Shown here: positions 16,272 to 25,654 of the stretch, piece by piece
How positions within the stretch are numbered: position 1 is the first letter of the stretch
Layout of the letters: each line of letters begins with the position of its first letter
Source of the DNA: Mycobacterium sp. E183
Lineage (GTDB): Bacteria; Actinomycetota; Actinomycetes; Mycobacteriales; Mycobacteriaceae
Assembly (NCBI RefSeq): GCF_001667735.1
Contig: NZ_LZJN01000150.1
Span: 21,512 to 85,511, forward strand
Length of the DNA stretch: 64,000 nt
Direction of reading: 5' to 3'
Position numbers and translations under genes: made by a program
Notes under the pieces: generated by a model
What the model was told of the DNA's origin: nothing
The model's database searches: none
Seen by the model: the letters and a program-made list of their open reading frames with translations, nothing else

Positions 16272-17069
16272 TCATCGTGCGGGCACCCGTGTTTCGAGCC
16301 ACGCGTGGATACGTTCGGCGACGGCGAGCCACCCTGGGTCGAGCATCATGTCGTGGCTCATCTTAGGGAAGATTTCGGCCTCGGTGTGGTAGGCGGCCGC
16401 GGTTTCCCGCACTTCCCGCGGTGTGAAGCAGACGTCGTCCTGGGCCCCGAGCACGAGCAGTGGGGTGGTGACCAGCCGCGGCCTGGGCAGGTCGTGCCAC
16501 AGCATGTCGATCGCGATCTTCAGGGCGTACTCCTCGCAGAGTTTTTCGGTATAGCGCGCCACGTCGGCTTCGGAATGCGACCGGGAGAAGAAGGTTTCGC
16601 GGGCCAATTCCGGTGTGGCGCCGACACCCCGCAGCGACTTGGTCATCGCCAGGCCGCTGGCTGTGTACCACGGGTGTCGCTTCAATCGGCGGGCCAAGAA
16701 TCCCAGGATGCCGCTCGGGGGCGCGGAGGCGAGCAACACGGCGGCGGCCGCGTCGTGCGATTCCAGATACTTTTGCACCACGAAGCCGCCCAGCGAGTGG
16801 CCGACCACCACCGGCCGTTCGGGCAGGCCGTCGGCGACGGCGGCGGCGTCGGCGACGAAGTCGGCGATCGAGCAGAGCCGCATCGATTTGGGCGCCGGGC
16901 TCTTTCCGTGACCGCGCAGGCTGACGGCCAGCGCTCGGTGGCCCTTGTCCGCGAAGAACTCCAGGAAATGCTCGTCCCAACACCAGGCGCCATGCCAGGC
17001 GCCGTGCACGAACAGCACCGGCGGCTTGTGGGATTCGCCGCCCGGCCTTCTCTCGATCACTTCGAGCAT
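16272..17069 (-). CDS. Alpha/beta hydrolase
   Basis: 265 residues. LFVHGAWHGAWCWDEHFL is the N-terminal strand and oxyanion region; the nucleophile elbow is VGHSLGG (Ser about 93), the Asp lies in LGAQDDVCF and the His in MSHDMMLDPGW. Resembles lysophospholipase/esterase-type small hydrolases. ATG 17069 follows GAGGAG. Head of the leftward operon hydrolase-SDR-luciferase-EthD. It is divergent from the nucleosidase. Confidence 0.85.
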   Translation of the reverse strand: MLEVIERRPGGESHKPPVLFVHGAWHGAWCWDEHFLEFFADKGHRALAVSLRGHGKSPAPKSMRLCSIADFVADAAAVADGLPERPVVVGHSLGGFVVQKYLESHDAAAAVLLASAPPSGILGFLARRLKRHPWYTASGLAMTKSLRGVGATPELARETFFSRSHSEADVARYTEKLCEEYALKIAIDMLWHDLPRPRLVTTPLLVLGAQDDVCFTPREVRETAAAYHTEAEIFPKMSHDMMLDPGWLAVAERIHAWLETRVPAR

Positions 17070-17177
17070 GAGCGTGACTCCTCGTCGGGCCGCGCCCCCC
17101 GGTTTGGCTGCAGTGCCGCTGAGACTAGCCGCTGACGTGGGCATGGCGGACCGGAATCGGCGAAGCCACGGGGTCTG

Positions 17178-18047
17178 GTGGCGTTTACTGGTGCGGTGGG
17201 TGTAGATGGCGAAAGACGCATGCTGGTGCTGTCGGCCTTTCCGGCGGAAGCCGACGCGGTGCTGTCGCACACCACGCTCGATCCCGATCCGGTGGCGATC
17301 GTCGACCGCAGGCATTTCTACCTCGGCTCGATCGCGGGCCGAAAAGTGATCGTGGCGATGACCGGCATCGGCCTGGTGAACGCCGCCGACACGACCGAGG
17401 CCGCCTTGACCCGATTCGCGATTGGCGCGGTGGTGTTTTCGGGCGTCGCCGGCGGGGCGGCGCGGACCAAAATCGCGGATGTGGCCATACCGGCGCGCTG
17501 GACACTGGACAACGGCAACACGTTTCGACCCGTCGACCCCACCATGCTGGCGACGGCCGAAACGCTCTGCGTCGCACTGGAAAGCGTCGCCCGCCGGATC
17601 GATCTGCGGCGCCGGCCGCAAGTCGTGGTCGGCGTTGACGGATACAGCTGGGACAACAACAACGGCGTGGCGTTCCCCTGCATCCCGAACGGCGGGGACG
17701 TTTTTGGCTGCCAACCGCGCAGCGCGCCCGACCGGTCATACCGATACACCGGCAACTTCCGCCCGGCGGCGGGACGGTGGGTGCGAAGCGCCCTGATCAG
17801 CAACCTCAACATCGTGTCGGCGGCGGACCCGGCCTTCGACGCGACCGACATGGAGACCGCGGCCGCCCAAACGGTGGCCGACGAGCACGGTGTCCCGTTC
17901 CTCGGCATCCGCGGCATCACGGATGGGCCGGGTGACCCGCTTCACCTGCCGGGCTTTCCGTTTCAGTTCTTCTGCTACAAGCGGATCGCGGCCGACAACG
18001 CCGCCCGGGTGACCGCCGCCTTCCTGCAAAGTTGGGGCGGCGCCTGA
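17178..18047 (+). CDS. Purine nucleoside phosphorylase / MTA-SAH nucleosidase superfamily protein
   Basis: 289 residues from GTG 17178; ATG 17220 is an alternative that starts at the first strand of the fold ([15 protein letters not shown]). [25 protein letters not shown] and, near the C-terminus, [27 protein letters not shown] are the phosphorylase-superfamily signatures, with the Met-Glu ribose contact. An insertion of about 50 residues with GGDVFGC lies between them and is unusual for simple Mtn proteins. Same position as Rv2293c of M. tuberculosis (recalled). Substrate uncertain. Confidence 0.7.
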   Translation: MAFTGAVGVDGERRMLVLSAFPAEADAVLSHTTLDPDPVAIVDRRHFYLGSIAGRKVIVAMTGIGLVNAADTTEAALTRFAIGAVVFSGVAGGAARTKIADVAIPARWTLDNGNTFRPVDPTMLATAETLCVALESVARRIDLRRRPQVVVGVDGYSWDNNNGVAFPCIPNGGDVFGCQPRSAPDRSYRYTGNFRPAAGRWVRSALISNLNIVSAADPAFDATDMETAAAQTVADEHGVPFLGIRGITDGPGDPLHLPGFPFQFFCYKRIAADNAARVTAAFLQSWGGA

Positions 18048-18050
18048 CCC

Positions 18051-18902
18051 TCAGGCGGGGCCGACCGCCACCGCGCGCCCCGGATCCGAACACCACTCGG
18101 ACCACGACCCGGGAAACAGCGCCGCGTTCAAGCCCACCGCCGCCAGCGCCGCGACCGTGACGCTGGCCGTCACGCCCGAACCGCAGTAGGCGCCCAACGC
18201 ACCGTCACGGATTCCGCGCTCAGCGAGCAGCTGGGTGAGTGCATCACCGGCGATGAACGTGCCGTCGGCGGCGAGGAGGGCGGTGCTCGGCAGGTTCAAG
18301 GCGCCGGGGATGTGCCCGGCCGCGGGGTCCAGCGGTTCGACCTCACCGCGGAAGCGTTCGGGCGCCCGCGCGTCGAGCAACGTCACGACACCGGCGCCCG
18401 CTTGCTCGGCGGTCAGGGACGGTCGGTTCCCGGCGCGCAGATCGTCATGCGGCACAGTCACATTCCCGGGTTGCGGTGTGACGGGCCCGGTTTCGAGGCT
18501 CCGACCCGACGCTCGCCAGGCGGCCAGGCCGCCGTCCAGGATGCGGACGTCCGGCAGGCCGGCCGCCGTCAACACCCACCACGCGCGCGCCGAACCGGCG
18601 CGATTCCAGTCGTCGTAGACCACCACCGGCGAGTCCTGCCGGACACCCCAGCGGCGCGCCGCTGCCTGCAAATTGCTGCCCGACGGCAGCGGGTGGCGGC
18701 CGCGACCGGCGACCGAGTGGTCGCTGAGCTCGTCCTCGAGGGACGCATACACCGCGCCGGGTAGGTGTCCCTCCAGATAGGCGGGCCGTCCGTCGGGCTC
18801 GTCGAGCCGCCAGCGCACGTCGACGATGGCCACCGAGGCGCCGGACTCGATGAGGCCGGCCAACTCGGTGACCGTGATCAAAACCTGGTCCCGCGGTTCC
18901 AC
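18051..18902 (-). CDS. sseB: Thiosulfate/3-mercaptopyruvate sulfurtransferase (tandem rhodanese)
   Basis: 283 residues with two rhodanese domains. The first (about 8-125) contains VDVRWRLDEPDGRPAY and lacks an active Cys. The second (about 155-280) has LLDARAPERFRGEVEPLDPAAGHIPGA and the catalytic loop AYCGSGVTAS. Transfers sulfane sulfur from thiosulfate or mercaptopyruvate to acceptors. Position next to the nucleosidase gene matches M. tuberculosis Rv2291 (sseB). Convergent with the nucleosidase gene, 3 bp apart. Confidence 0.85.
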   Translation of the reverse strand: MEPRDQVLITVTELAGLIESGASVAIVDVRWRLDEPDGRPAYLEGHLPGAVYASLEDELSDHSVAGRGRHPLPSGSNLQAAARRWGVRQDSPVVVYDDWNRAGSARAWWVLTAAGLPDVRILDGGLAAWRASGRSLETGPVTPQPGNVTVPHDDLRAGNRPSLTAEQAGAGVVTLLDARAPERFRGEVEPLDPAAGHIPGALNLPSTALLAADGTFIAGDALTQLLAERGIRDGALGAYCGSGVTASVTVAALAAVGLNAALFPGSWSEWCSDPGRAVAVGPA

Positions 18903-18980
18903 CGATTCAGCCTAGCGGCCTCGCTCAGCAAGGCGGTGGCGTAGCGTCCTGCTGAGTAGGACCGCAGATGGAGCAATGTC

Positions 18981-19448
18981 ATGGCGCGCATCAGTTACGA
19001 AGTCACCGGGTGCCTTGCGCTCGCGTCGGCGCTGCTGACGGCCACGCCCGCGGAGGCGATCCCGAACACTCAATGCGCCCTGACGACACCCGTGCAGGAG
19101 GTGCAGCATGTGTCCCAGCTGCCCCCGGAACTGCTCAAGCTCCTACCGCCCATCGCCGACGTCGGCGCGCCCTTCAACGCGACGGACTCGGTCAGCGATC
19201 CGACCTTGCCGTTCCGCCGGCTGATCCGCGCCGGCAGTCACGGTGCGGACTGGTTCGTCTGGTACGAGCACGGCGGCGTCGGATACTCCTGGCAGGCGGT
19301 GGTCGCGCGCGTGGTGCCGGGCGGGGATCCGCAGGTATTGGCCGACGCCGGAACGATTTCCGACACTCTGTGCAGGCTCACCGACGGCGCCTTCACCGGC
19401 GCGGTTCCGCCGTACCCGCCCGGATCGTGGGCGGCCTCCGACTTCTGA
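18981..19448 (+). CDS. Small secreted protein with Sec signal peptide
   Basis: 155 residues. Signal sequence ISYEVTGCLALASALLTATPAEA with likely cleavage after AEA, about residue 26. The mature part has one Cys near its start and one near the C-terminus (LCRL), a possible disulfide. WFVWYEHGGVGYSWQAVVARV suggests a beta sheet. ATG 18981 follows a GGAG site. There is no lipobox Cys at the cleavage site, although its location after sseB is that of lppO in M. tuberculosis. Function unknown. Confidence 0.7.
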   Translation: MARISYEVTGCLALASALLTATPAEAIPNTQCALTTPVQEVQHVSQLPPELLKLLPPIADVGAPFNATDSVSDPTLPFRRLIRAGSHGADWFVWYEHGGVGYSWQAVVARVVPGGDPQVLADAGTISDTLCRLTDGAFTGAVPPYPPGSWAASDF

Positions 19449-19453
19449 AGAAT

Positions 19454-19493
19454 CCGACCGACCGTTGGTCTGGCATACCGACCACCGGTCGGT
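19454..19493. promoter_or_regulatory. Operator-like palindromes before the membrane protein/TetR pair
   Basis: ACCGACC-acc-GGTCGGT at 19477-19493 is a perfect 7-bp inverted repeat. Just upstream (about 19454-19470) the sequence GACCGACCGTTGGTC is a weaker second copy of the same element. The position 32 bp before the first gene of an operon ending in a TetR gene points to autorepression. Confidence 0.6.
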
Positions 19494-19524
19494 TATTCTC
19501 GGTGCAAGCCAGGGAGGTGGCGCA

Positions 19525-19956
19525 ATGAGCGCATCCGAGCAATCGCAGACCCGGACCCGCATGTTCGCCCGCGTGTTGGGCCCCTACATGTCGATCGTGC
19601 CGACCACGATCGCAATCCGCGGTTCATACATGCAGGAACTATTCACCGAGTTCAAGGCAAATCCCATGTGGCCGTGGCTGTATGGAGCCATCCTGTTGAT
19701 GGGCGGCATTTTCATCATTGCCTTTCACCAGTATTGGCGCGGTCTGGCGGCGTTCGTCGTGTCGGCCGTGGGCTGGTTCTTCTTCATCCGTGGTCTGCTG
19801 TTGCTGACGCTGCCGCGGGCCTACGACGCGGCCGGCAACGCCATCTACAGTTCGGGTGCGACTGCGGCGCTATGGGTGTTGTTCATCTTCCTCGCCTCAG
19901 TCGGGCTATACCTGACGTACGTCGGCTGGAAGCCCGAGAGTGCCTCGGGTAGTTAA
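19525..19956 (+). CDS. Four-helix integral membrane protein
   Basis: 143 residues. Hydrophobic helices around residues 20-32 (weak), 51-68 (WLYGAILLMGGIFIIAF), 73-97 (LAAFVVSAVGWFFFIRGLLLL) and 112-133 (AALWVLFIFLASVGLYLTYVGW). No recognised domain. ATG 19525 follows GGGAGGTGG. The last 17 bp overlap the TetR gene, so the two are one operon. It might be an exporter component or a membrane sensor controlled by that repressor. Confidence 0.8.
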   Translation: MSASEQSQTRTRMFARVLGPYMSIVPTTIAIRGSYMQELFTEFKANPMWPWLYGAILLMGGIFIIAFHQYWRGLAAFVVSAVGWFFFIRGLLLLTLPRAYDAAGNAIYSSGATAALWVLFIFLASVGLYLTYVGWKPESASGS

Positions 19957-20644
19957 GCATCCCGACGTCCGTCGCGCGGATCTGCTCGATCGGGCGGCGG
20001 TGCTGTTTCTGCGTGACGGATATGACAACGTCAGCCTCAACGATCTGATCGCCGACGCGGGCGTCTCCAAAGGTGCCTTCTACCATTGGTTTCCATCGAA
20101 GGACGCGTTGATCGCGGCCTTGGCCGAGCGCAGCGCGCGGGCCGCGTTCGCCGGGGTCGAGGATGCGGTCGCCGGAAGTGGCGGTGACGCGCTGGATCGG
20201 CTGAACGCCCTGCTGCGGGCCGGGTTTGACGTCAAGATGCAGATGAATGTGTCGGAGCAGCTGGCCGCGATGGCGTCATTGCTGCGACCGGACAACGCCC
20301 ACCTCTACGCACGGATAACAGCGGTCGACGAAGCGCTGGTCCTGCCCCTTCTGACGCGCCTGATCGAAGAGGGGGTCGCCGAGGGTGTCTTCGACACCTT
20401 CGATCCGGAGGGCGTCGCCGACATGATCTACGGCCTTGCCGCGCGCACGAATTCCACCATCGTCGCGGTGTTGCAGGCGCCCGACGAATCCGCCCGGGAG
20501 CGTGCGATCGACAGCATGACAAAACGATTCAGACTGCACGGCCTGGCCATCGACCGCATCCTCGGGCTGCCCGACGGAAGCGTCACCACGCTCGCGCGAA
20601 CACAGGTCGAAGCGCTGGTTGCCGCGCTGCCGAGAACCTATTAG
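19940..20644 (+). CDS. TetR-family transcriptional regulator
   Basis: 234 residues. HTH region DLLDRAAVLFLRDGYDNVSLNDLIADAGVSKGAFYHWFPSKDALIAAL (about 14-61) is canonical. The remaining helical domain is the ligand-binding part. GTG 19940 lies inside the end of the membrane-protein gene. It probably binds the palindromes at 19454-19493 and represses its own operon. Convergent with mgtA with no gap. Confidence 0.9.
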   Translation: MPRVVKHPDVRRADLLDRAAVLFLRDGYDNVSLNDLIADAGVSKGAFYHWFPSKDALIAALAERSARAAFAGVEDAVAGSGGDALDRLNALLRAGFDVKMQMNVSEQLAAMASLLRPDNAHLYARITAVDEALVLPLLTRLIEEGVAEGVFDTFDPEGVADMIYGLAARTNSTIVAVLQAPDESARERAIDSMTKRFRLHGLAIDRILGLPDGSVTTLARTQVEALVAALPRTY

Positions 20645-21787
20645 CTACGCGGTGTGTTCGGCGTCGCCGGGGTCGTCGAGCGTCGGCGCCCCCAACGACG
20701 CCAGCATGCCCGTCGCAGCCCGATGCCAGGTGAAGTCCTCGGCGCGGCGTCGAGCCGAGACGCGGCGGTGGCGCTCCGGGCGGCTGGTGACCGCGCTGAC
20801 CGCCCGCGCGATGGCGGCCGGGTGGTTGTCCGCCGAGGCGCCGCTGTCCGCGGTGATGATCTCGGTCAGCGCCGAGGTGCGCGAGACGACGGCCGGCGTC
20901 CCGCAGGCCAGCGACTCCAGCGCGGCCAGCCCGAACGTCTCGTGCGGCCCGGGAGCCAGCGTCACGTCGGCGGACGCCAGCAGCCCGGCCACCGTATGCC
21001 GATCGGAGACGAAACCGGTGAAGTCCACCGGCAGCCGCGCGGCCTGGCGTTCCAGCCTGGCCCGCAACGGACCCTCACCCACGACGACGAGTCGGGCATC
21101 GACCCCGGCGTGGCGCAACTCGCCGACGGCGTCGATGCTGCGGTCGACGCGCTTTTCCACCGACAGCCGACCGCAGTGGACGAGCAGCAGCTGGGTCGGC
21201 GCGGCCCAGCGGCGCCGCAGCAGGTACGAGTGCCGGCGCGGGTGGAAGGTCTGCAGATCCACGCCCAACGGGACCGTCACAGTGTTCGTCGCACCGATCC
21301 GGTCGAATTCCTCACGCGCGAAACCGGTGGTGCACACCACGGTGTCGTAATCGGCGGCGGTGCGCGCGTTGGCCAGATCGGCGAACTTCACCGCCGCGCG
21401 ATGCGGAAGTATCTGTCCCACAAGGCGATCCAGCCGCTCGTGGGAGATCATCACCGTCGTGGCACCGTGGTCTCGGCCCCATCGGCCCAGTGACCGCAGC
21501 GTGAGCCGGTCGGACACCTCCAACGCGTCGGGCCGCAGCGCCTCCAGGAGAGCCTTGACCGGCCCGGGCATCACGGCGCGGTAGCCGCCGGTGAGCGGAA
21601 TCAGGCGAGCGGGCAAAGTGATTCGGACCACACCGGTGCGCAGCTGGCTGCGTTCGGCGCGCTGGCCGGGAACGATCAGGAACACCTCGTGGCCACCGGC
21701 GCAATATTCGGCGCCCAGCCGATCGACCGCCGTGCGAAGGCCGCCCGAGCGAGGGCCATAGAAGTTGGCGACCTGTACAACACGCAT
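20645..21787 (-). CDS. mgtA: GDP-mannose-dependent alpha-mannosyltransferase MgtA (GT4)
   Basis: 380-residue GT-B glycosyltransferase, very close to M. tuberculosis Rv0557 as recalled (MRVVQVANFYGPRSGGLRTA start, LLVHCGRLSVEK, ETFGLAALE EX7E motif). MgtA mannosylates a glucuronosyl diacylglycerol acceptor at the cytoplasmic face in glycolipid/lipomannan-like synthesis. ATG 21787 is chosen because the family begins with MRVVQV. In M. tuberculosis it neighbours menaquinone genes, whereas here it lies between a TetR and acetoin genes. Confidence 0.9.
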   Translation of the reverse strand: MRVVQVANFYGPRSGGLRTAVDRLGAEYCAGGHEVFLIVPGQRAERSQLRTGVVRITLPARLIPLTGGYRAVMPGPVKALLEALRPDALEVSDRLTLRSLGRWGRDHGATTVMISHERLDRLVGQILPHRAAVKFADLANARTAADYDTVVCTTGFAREEFDRIGATNTVTVPLGVDLQTFHPRRHSYLLRRRWAAPTQLLLVHCGRLSVEKRVDRSIDAVGELRHAGVDARLVVVGEGPLRARLERQAARLPVDFTGFVSDRHTVAGLLASADVTLAPGPHETFGLAALESLACGTPAVVSRTSALTEIITADSGASADNHPAAIARAVSAVTSRPERHRRVSARRRAEDFTWHRAATGMLASLGAPTLDDPGDAEHTA

Positions 21788-21872
21788 AACGTGAGGACAC
21801 GCGGTGCGCGTGTGCACTCAACAATGTGGACTTGACGCTGGCCTGAACAGTCCATGAATTCCGGCGTAGCGG

Positions 21873-22670
21873 CTACTGTGAGCCCCCTTTGGGGCCTTCG
21901 GCTTTGTTGATCCGCTCGGCGATGTCGGTGCCGGACAGCCGGGCGCCGAGGAAGTCACCGGAGGTGGGCAGGCTCAGATGCAGTTGCGACGCCCCGCTGA
22001 CCGCGACGTCCCCATGCTCGAGCGTGAAATCGAGGATGTGCCCGCCGCCGGTGCGGTCACCGTTGAGGAAGTGCAGGTGATAGCCGGCGACCGAGATCCC
22101 CTGCTCGAAGTCGGGGGTGCGAAACCCGACCACCGTGCCCGGCACGTCAGTGAACACCTTCTCGGCCTGCTCCTCGGTGGCTTGGGTCAGCGGCGGGTAG
22201 GGCGGCTGCTGTGCCATCACCGTGCGGGTGTGCAGCTCGGCGAACTGCCCGGTGATCCGAACGGCGTAGATCAGGTTGGCGCTGGCGATCCGGCGGTCGA
22301 TGGCGGCGATCACCTCCGTGCGCCCGGTGCGGGTCCGGATCGGGATCTCGAAATCGGTGTGAAACCGGGTGATCGCCGCGAACGGGCTGCGATCGGTCGG
22401 CGCGGCCCGGCCGGCGGTTCCGTCGGCGCGCAATCGGTAGCAGACGCCGTCGAGGATGACCATTTCGCCGTCGAGGTGATTGAAGGTGCCCAACCCGAAG
22501 TCGCCGTGGCGCAGGATCTCGGCGACGGTGACGTCGCCGTCGTAGACACCCTCCAGCAGGGCGCCGATCGTCGAGAACTGATAGACCTCGGCGTCGTCGG
22601 CGCGGTGGTGTGTGAGAAGCGTTGTCGCCCAGTGGCGGAAACGCTCGTAGGCACCCGAATGTGTGTCCAT
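21873..22670 (-). CDS. budA: Alpha-acetolactate decarboxylase
   Basis: 265 residues. EVYQFSTIGALLEGVYDGD near residue 30-47 and the zinc ligands in AGYHLHFLNGDRTGGH (two His in HLH and the later His) define BudA/AlsD, which converts 2-acetolactate to acetoin. Only 5 bp after the acetolactate synthase gene, so cotranscribed. Uncommon in mycobacteria; I do not recall an orthologue in M. tuberculosis. Confidence 0.9.
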   Translation of the reverse strand: MDTHSGAYERFRHWATTLLTHHRADDAEVYQFSTIGALLEGVYDGDVTVAEILRHGDFGLGTFNHLDGEMVILDGVCYRLRADGTAGRAAPTDRSPFAAITRFHTDFEIPIRTRTGRTEVIAAIDRRIASANLIYAVRITGQFAELHTRTVMAQQPPYPPLTQATEEQAEKVFTDVPGTVVGFRTPDFEQGISVAGYHLHFLNGDRTGGGHILDFTLEHGDVAVSGASQLHLSLPTSGDFLGARLSGTDIAERINKAEGPKGGSQ

Positions 22671-22675
22671 GATCC

Positions 22676-24358
22676 TTATTCGAAGGGGTCGTCGTGCAGC
22701 TGGGCGGCGAGATCGGTGTTGTGGCTGTAGTCGACGGGAACGTCGATCAGGGAGGGGCCGTCCTCGGTGAGCGCCTGGCGCAGGGTCGCGGTGAATTCGT
22801 CCAGCGTGGTAACCCGGTGGCCGCGGGCGCCGAAGGCCGCCGCGTAGGAGACGAGGTCGTAATCACCCAGTTGCACACCGGATTTGCGGCCGTACTTCAA
22901 GACTTCCTGGAAGCCGACCATGTCATAGGCGTTGTCCCGGAACACGATGTGGGTGAAGGTGAGCCCGAGATGGGCCGCGGTCGCGAGTTCCTGCGCGGAG
23001 AAGAGGAATCCGCCGTCGCCGGAGACGGACACGACCGGAGTTCCGGGCCGCACCAGGCAGGCGGCCATGGCCCATGGCAGCGCGACGCCGAGGGTCTGTT
23101 GACCGTTGGAGAAGAGCAGACGCCGCGGCTCGTACACGCGAAAATGGCGGGCCAGGTAGATGTAGACGGAGCCGACGTCGCAGGTGACGGTGGCGGTGTC
23201 GTCGAGTTCCTCCCGCAGCCGCAGCACGACGGCGACGGGGTTGAGGCCGGGGCCCTCGGGCTCGGTGCGGCCTGCCGTGGTGTCGATGTCGCTCAACGCC
23301 TTTCGCTGCGTGGCGATCTCGCGCTTATAGGTGTCCGTCAGGGTCAGGCCGGCCAGCTTGTCGGTCAGCGAGGTGAGCGTCGCCGCGATATTGCCGAGCA
23401 GCTCCGTGGCCGGCTGGTAGTGGTTGTCGATGTCGGCGGGGACCGAGTCGATGTGCACGACGGTGCGCGCGGCGTCGTCGTTCCACAGCACCGGGTCGTA
23501 TTCGACCGAGTCGTATCCGACCGTGACCAGGACGTCGGCGTGGGCCAGGACGACGTCGCCGGGCTGGTTGCGGAACAGGCCCACCCGGCCCAAGAAGTTG
23601 TCCTCCAACGCGCGGGAGATCACGCCCGCGGCCTGGAAGGTCTCGACAACCGGCAGCCCGGTCGTGGCGAGCAGGGCGCGCAGCGCCAGGCAGGTGTCGG
23701 GGTCGGCGCCGCGCATGCCGACCAGCAAAGCGGGTCGGCGCGCGGCGCGGATCAGCTCGCTCGCCTCGGCGATGGACGCGGCGGGGGCGGCGGCCAACGG
23801 CGGAATCGGCTGCGGGCCCGGGATGCTCGCCGTCGTCGGAGCGGCCAACACATCGGCCGGGAGAACGACCGCGGCCGCGCCGCGCGGTTCGCCGAGCGCG
23901 GCGCGAAACGCGCCGATGGTGGCCTCGGCGGCGTTGTCGGGGTCGTTGACCTCGCCGGTGAACTTGGTGACCGTCCTGAGCATGGCGGCCGCGTCCATGG
24001 ACTGATGCGTGCGCTTGAGGCGATCCACGCGGCGCACCGCGCCGCACAGCGCCACCACCGGGTCCTGTTCGGTGTTGGCGGTCAACAGCCCCGTGGCCAG
24101 GTTGGTGGTGCCGGGGCCGGACGTCACCAGCACCACGCCCGGGATGCCGGTGAGGCGACCGATGGCCCCGGCCATGAAGGCGGCGTTCTGTTCGTGGCGG
24201 CACACCACCAGCCGAGGGCCGGAGTCGAGCAGCGCGTCGTAGACGGCGTCGATCTTCGCGCCCGGCACACCGAAGACGAACTGCACGCCCTGGGCCGACA
24301 GGACGTCGACGACCCGCTGCGCGCTGCGCACGGCATCACCGCGATTCGTGGGGGCCAT
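22676..24358 (-). CDS. Acetolactate synthase, catabolic type (TPP enzyme)
   Basis: 560 residues with the three ThDP-enzyme domains. N-terminal [17 protein letters not shown] with the catalytic Glu in [13 protein letters not shown], central FAD-like domain (about 190-330), and C-terminal TPP-binding [20 protein letters not shown] ending in the RDN Mg site. Fusion with neighbouring budA in one operon indicates the catabolic, acetoin-forming AlsS/BudB role rather than valine synthesis; no regulatory small subunit gene is adjacent. ATG 24358 is chosen over an upstream in-frame ATG at 24523 that would overlap the divergent Rieske gene. Confidence 0.85.
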   Translation of the reverse strand: MAPTNRGDAVRSAQRVVDVLSAQGVQFVFGVPGAKIDAVYDALLDSGPRLVVCRHEQNAAFMAGAIGRLTGIPGVVLVTSGPGTTNLATGLLTANTEQDPVVALCGAVRRVDRLKRTHQSMDAAAMLRTVTKFTGEVNDPDNAAEATIGAFRAALGEPRGAAAVVLPADVLAAPTTASIPGPQPIPPLAAAPAASIAEASELIRAARRPALLVGMRGADPDTCLALRALLATTGLPVVETFQAAGVISRALEDNFLGRVGLFRNQPGDVVLAHADVLVTVGYDSVEYDPVLWNDDAARTVVHIDSVPADIDNHYQPATELLGNIAATLTSLTDKLAGLTLTDTYKREIATQRKALSDIDTTAGRTEPEGPGLNPVAVVLRLREELDDTATVTCDVGSVYIYLARHFRVYEPRRLLFSNGQQTLGVALPWAMAACLVRPGTPVVSVSGDGGFLFSAQELATAAHLGLTFTHIVFRDNAYDMVGFQEVLKYGRKSGVQLGDYDLVSYAAAFGARGHRVTTLDEFTATLRQALTEDGPSLIDVPVDYSHNTDLAAQLHDDPFE

Positions 24359-24409
24359 CCATCCAGCCAAGCACGGGTCGCGGTGCGTTGCGACCTCTAC
24401 GCGTGGGTT

Positions 24410-24439
24410 GACCATCCATGATCGCTCTGGTGTATGGTC
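24410..24439. promoter_or_regulatory. Inverted repeat between the acetolactate operon and the Rieske gene
   Basis: GACCATCCA - 12 bp - TGTATGGTC, 9-bp arms with one mismatch. It lies 8 bp before the Rieske start and 52 bp before the acetolactate synthase start. Candidate operator for the TetR at 25655 that could control both directions. Confidence 0.4.
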
Positions 24440-24446
24440 CCCAGTT

Positions 24447-25616
24447 GTGACGATCGAGAGCGTGCGCCCGGCGGAGCTCAGCGAAGACCTGACACGGCGC
24501 GCCTTGCGGCTGGTGCTGACCAAGACGACCGACCTGGCCGCGGAAGTGCTGCGGGTGCCGCTGCATTACTACCGCGACGGCAAAGTCACCGACTTCGAGG
24601 AGTCGCAGATCCTGCGGCGGACCCCGCTGGCGATCTTGCCCAGCGTGCAGATCCCCGGCCCCAACGACTTCGAAGTCCGCTCGGTGCTGGGCACTTCGTT
24701 ATTGGTGACCCGCGACCGCGCCGGGGTCAGCCGCGTGTTCCTCAACTATTGCCGCCACCGCGGCGCGATGCCGGCCTGCGGCGCGGGCAACGCCTCTCGT
24801 TTCACCTGCCCCTATCACGCGTGGACCTACCAGAACACGGGCGAATTGTTCAGCATCCCAGGCAAATCCGGCTTCACCGGCATGGACACCGGCGATTATG
24901 GCCTGGTGGAGTTGCCGAGCCAGGAGGCCTACGGCTTCATCTGGGCGGTGCTCAGCGCCGACGCGTCCATCGACGTCGACGCGCATCTGGGACCGGTGGC
25001 TTCACAGCTGGCCGAACTCGACTACGGATCATTCGGGTATCACGCGCATCGCGAATTCACCTCCGAGGTGTCCTGGAAGGGGGCGTTGGAGGCGTTCGCG
25101 GAGGGCTACCACTTTCCGTTTGTCCACGGCGAGAGCCTGATTGGGCAAAACGCGCTGCCCAACGTCGCGATCTACGACGAGTACGGCAAGCACCACCGGC
25201 TCGGGTTTCCGTTCAACTGGATCGTCAACCTCGATGCCGATCCGAACGGTTCGTGGGACGTGCGGGACAACATGGGACTGATCTATTGGATCTACCCAAA
25301 CCTGATCCTGGCCAACAGCAACGTCGGTGTGGAGGTCATCGACATTCTGCCGGCCGGGGCCCCGACCCGCTGCACCGTTCGACACAGCTGGCTGGCGCGC
25401 ATCCCGGCCACGAGCGACGACCAGCGCAGCGGCTACGACATGATCTACGACGCGGTGCACGCGGCGGTGCGCGACGAGGACTTCGCGATGCTGCCGCAGT
25501 GCGGCGAGGGCGTGCGCCAGGGCCAACACGACCATATGATCATCGGCCGCAACGAGATCGGCGTGCAACACATGATCAAGGTGTTCGCGCAGGAGATTGG
25601 CGTCGCGCTGGGCTGA
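24447..25616 (+). CDS. Rieske non-heme iron ring-hydroxylating oxygenase, alpha subunit
   Basis: 389 residues. The Rieske [2Fe-2S] site is CRH at 102-104 and CPYH at 121-124 with the usual 16-residue spacing. The catalytic iron site is in [14 protein letters not shown] (two His) with a downstream acid in DEDFAML. Needs a ferredoxin/reductase not encoded nearby. GTG 24447 starts it. Substrate unknown; the TetR immediately downstream presumably senses it. Confidence 0.9.
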   Translation: MTIESVRPAELSEDLTRRALRLVLTKTTDLAAEVLRVPLHYYRDGKVTDFEESQILRRTPLAILPSVQIPGPNDFEVRSVLGTSLLVTRDRAGVSRVFLNYCRHRGAMPACGAGNASRFTCPYHAWTYQNTGELFSIPGKSGFTGMDTGDYGLVELPSQEAYGFIWAVLSADASIDVDAHLGPVASQLAELDYGSFGYHAHREFTSEVSWKGALEAFAEGYHFPFVHGESLIGQNALPNVAIYDEYGKHHRLGFPFNWIVNLDADPNGSWDVRDNMGLIYWIYPNLILANSNVGVEVIDILPAGAPTRCTVRHSWLARIPATSDDQRSGYDMIYDAVHAAVRDEDFAMLPQCGEGVRQGQHDHMIIGRNEIGVQHMIKVFAQEIGVALG

Positions 25617-25654
25617 GTTCTCGTGCGACCATATTGAGCGTGAGGGCACCGTAG

